In this document: in pieces, positions 7,385 through 8,289 of the stretch | Layout of the letters: every line of letters begins with the position of its first letter | How positions within the stretch are numbered: position 1 is the first letter of the stretch | Assembly (NCBI GenBank): GCA_002352135.1 | Contig: DEHW01000074.1 | Span: forward strand, 1 to 8,289 | DNA length: 8,289 nt | Direction: 5' to 3' | Source of the DNA: Lysobacterales bacterium UBA2790 | GTDB taxonomy: Bacteria; Pseudomonadota; Gammaproteobacteria; Xanthomonadales; Xanthomonadaceae | Position numbers and translations under genes: made by a program | Notes under the pieces: model-generated | The model's database searches: none | What the model was told of the DNA's origin: nothing | What the model saw: only the letters and a program-made list of their open reading frames with translations

Positions 7385-7938
7385 GGTGGGCTGTCCGGAA
7401 TCTCGTCCGTCTGCAGACGCTGCAGAACCTGGTCCGTGATGTCGACACGATCATTGGCGAAGACCACAGGGCCGGGAAGAATCAAGTCGAAGCCCTGCTC
7501 ATTGGCATAGTCGATGACGGCTTCATTGATCTGCGGCCAGGCGCGATCCACTTCCTCGCTGCTGCGCGACTCCAGTTCGCTGCGCATGCGTTCACTGGTG
7601 CGGGTGATCGAGCGTTTCAGACTGTTGATCTCGTTCTGCAGTGCCTCACGAGTCGGTGTCGTGGTATCAGCGGGCAGGGTGTCGAGGCGCTGCTGCATCT
7701 GCGACAGGCGCAATCGATCCTGGCGTAGCAGATCGTCACGTGCCGCGAACTCGCTCTGCAGACGTTCTCGTGCCTGACGGACCTGCGGCGCGCTATCGAT
7801 CAGACGCTGCATGTCAACGTAGCCAATTCGTGTCGTCTGTGCGTGGGTCAGTCCGGCGCAGACAAGCAGGGCCAATGCCAGGATCTGCGCAAGCAGACCC
7901 TGGATTGTGCTTCGTCGAGGCCGGGGCTCGAACGACAT
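7381..7938 (-). CDS. skp: OmpH/Skp family periplasmic chaperone
   Basis: Periplasmic holdase that binds unfolded outer-membrane proteins after export and delivers them towards the BAM complex. The 185-residue product has a signal peptide: basic RPRR, a hydrophobic core at about 14-30, and a likely signal peptidase I site after THA (Ala33). IGYVDMQRLIDSAPQ follows, the typical first strand of OmpH proteins. Residues about 50-140 are charged, heptad-like and helical, matching the coiled-coil tentacles of Skp. GFDLILPGPVVFAN then corresponds to the closing body strands, and DITDQVLQRL to the last helix. Size is slightly above E. coli Skp (161 aa). The ATG at 7938 follows the bamA stop by 27 bases. 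No clear Shine-Dalgarno is visible. Its stop overlaps the lpxD GTG start. A Cys in the signal core does not form a proper lipobox. Confidence 0.93.
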   Translation of the reverse strand: MSFEPRPRRSTIQGLLAQILALALLVCAGLTHAQTTRIGYVDMQRLIDSAPQVRQARERLQSEFAARDDLLRQDRLRLSQMQQRLDTLPADTTTPTREALQNEINSLKRSITRTSERMRSELESRSSEEVDRAWPQINEAVIDYANEQGFDLILPGPVVFANDRVDITDQVLQRLQTDEIPDSPP

Positions 7939-7965
7939 GGCGGTGGTCCGACTCAGTCCGCCGGG

Positions 7966-8289
7966 TCAGAACAAGGTGCCGAAGGTGAACTGCAGCTTCT
8001 CGATCCGGTCGTCTCGGTCTTCCTGCAGCGGCTGTGCGTAGCTGATGATGATGGGACCGATCGGCGCCTGCCACTGCAGGGCGACACCTGCTGAGCCACG
8101 GAATTCACGGAATTCGAAGTCGTCAAAACTCTTGAATACGTTGCCGTAGTCAACGAAGGCAGAGACGCGCATGGATGGGGTATCGAACAGGGTCGGGAAG
8201 ATCAGCTCGAAGCTTCCGACGGTTTTGAAAGCGCCGCCCAGCGGTTGACGATAGTTGGGGTTCAGCGTGGTGGTGGCGAATGGCCCCAA
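7966..8289 (-). CDS. bamA: Outer membrane protein assembly factor BamA, C-terminal part (5' end beyond window)
   Basis: Only the last 107 residues are in the window; the frame is open to the right edge, so POTRA domains and most of the barrel are outside. What is visible is the end of an Omp85 beta-barrel: DYGNVF, GSAGVALQWQAPIGPIIISYAQPL and the final strand LQFTFGTLF, ending in Phe as outer-membrane barrel signals usually do. The WxxPxGPxxxSYA-type block followed by charged residues and the terminal strand is typical of BamA. BamA is the core of the BAM complex, which folds and inserts proteins into the outer membrane. Its place just upstream of skp and lpxD supports BamA over other Omp85 members such as TamA. 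A 9-bp tandem repeat (8099-8116) encodes EFR-EFR in a probable loop. Confidence 0.93.
   Translation of the reverse strand: MGPFATTTLNPNYRQPLGGAFKTVGSFELIFPTLFDTPSMRVSAFVDYGNVFKSFDDFEFREFRGSAGVALQWQAPIGPIIISYAQPLQEDRDDRIEKLQFTFGTLF

Noticed and set aside
7850..7880. Possible lipobox cysteine in the Skp signal peptide (LLVC)
   Set aside because: The residue before Cys is Val, not Gly, Ala or Ser, and a good signal peptidase I site (THA before Gln) follows a few residues later.
8099..8116. Two tandem 9-bp units in bamA, each starting CGGAATTC
   Set aside because: Two copies that encode EFR twice in a probable surface loop are most simply a small in-frame duplication; no wider repeat array is present.

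Overview
The window is GC-rich chromosomal DNA that looks gammaproteobacterial. It carries the classic Gram-negative envelope cluster bamA-skp-lpxD-fabZ-lpxA-lpxB-rnhB, all on the minus strand. The LpxA C-terminus (GINSEGLRRRGFS and MLDFI followed by a basic end) and the FabZ N-terminus (MSHP...VDVNQI) resemble Xanthomonas-type proteins as I remember them. My best guess is Lysobacterales (Xanthomonadales) or a close relative; this is an inference, not a database result.

Right part (8289 down to 3364, minus strand): the 3' end of bamA, then skp, lpxD, fabZ, lpxA, lpxB and rnhB. From skp to rnhB there is no intergenic base. The junctions are 4-nt overlaps (GTGA or ATGA), one 1-nt TGATG overlap and one 11-nt overlap, so this is a single translationally coupled operon. 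BamA inserts outer-membrane proteins and Skp chaperones them in the periplasm. LpxA, LpxD and LpxB carry out acylation and disaccharide steps of lipid A synthesis. FabZ competes with LpxA and LpxD for (3R)-hydroxyacyl-ACP. RnhB removes RNA from RNA-DNA hybrids.

Middle part (3275 to 2010, minus strand): a membrane-anchored GGDEF diguanylate cyclase follows rnhB after an 88-base gap. In many proteobacteria dnaE sits at this place.

Left part (1 to 2127, plus strand): the 3' portion of a large fusion protein, an ADP-forming acyl-CoA synthetase with an ATP-grasp domain and a C-terminal GNAT acetyltransferase (Pat/PatZ-like architecture). It converges on the cyclase gene and overlaps its 3' end by 118 bp.

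I saw no RNA genes, mobile elements, CRISPR arrays or phage genes. No stretch over 300 bases lacks a gene. I found no convincing undescribed system. The points worth a second look are: the retained phosphorylatable histidine in the Pat-like fusion, the long convergent overlap with a tail extension on the cyclase, the degenerate I-site and short sensor region of the cyclase, and LpxA residues that predict a short (about C10) hydroxyacyl substrate.
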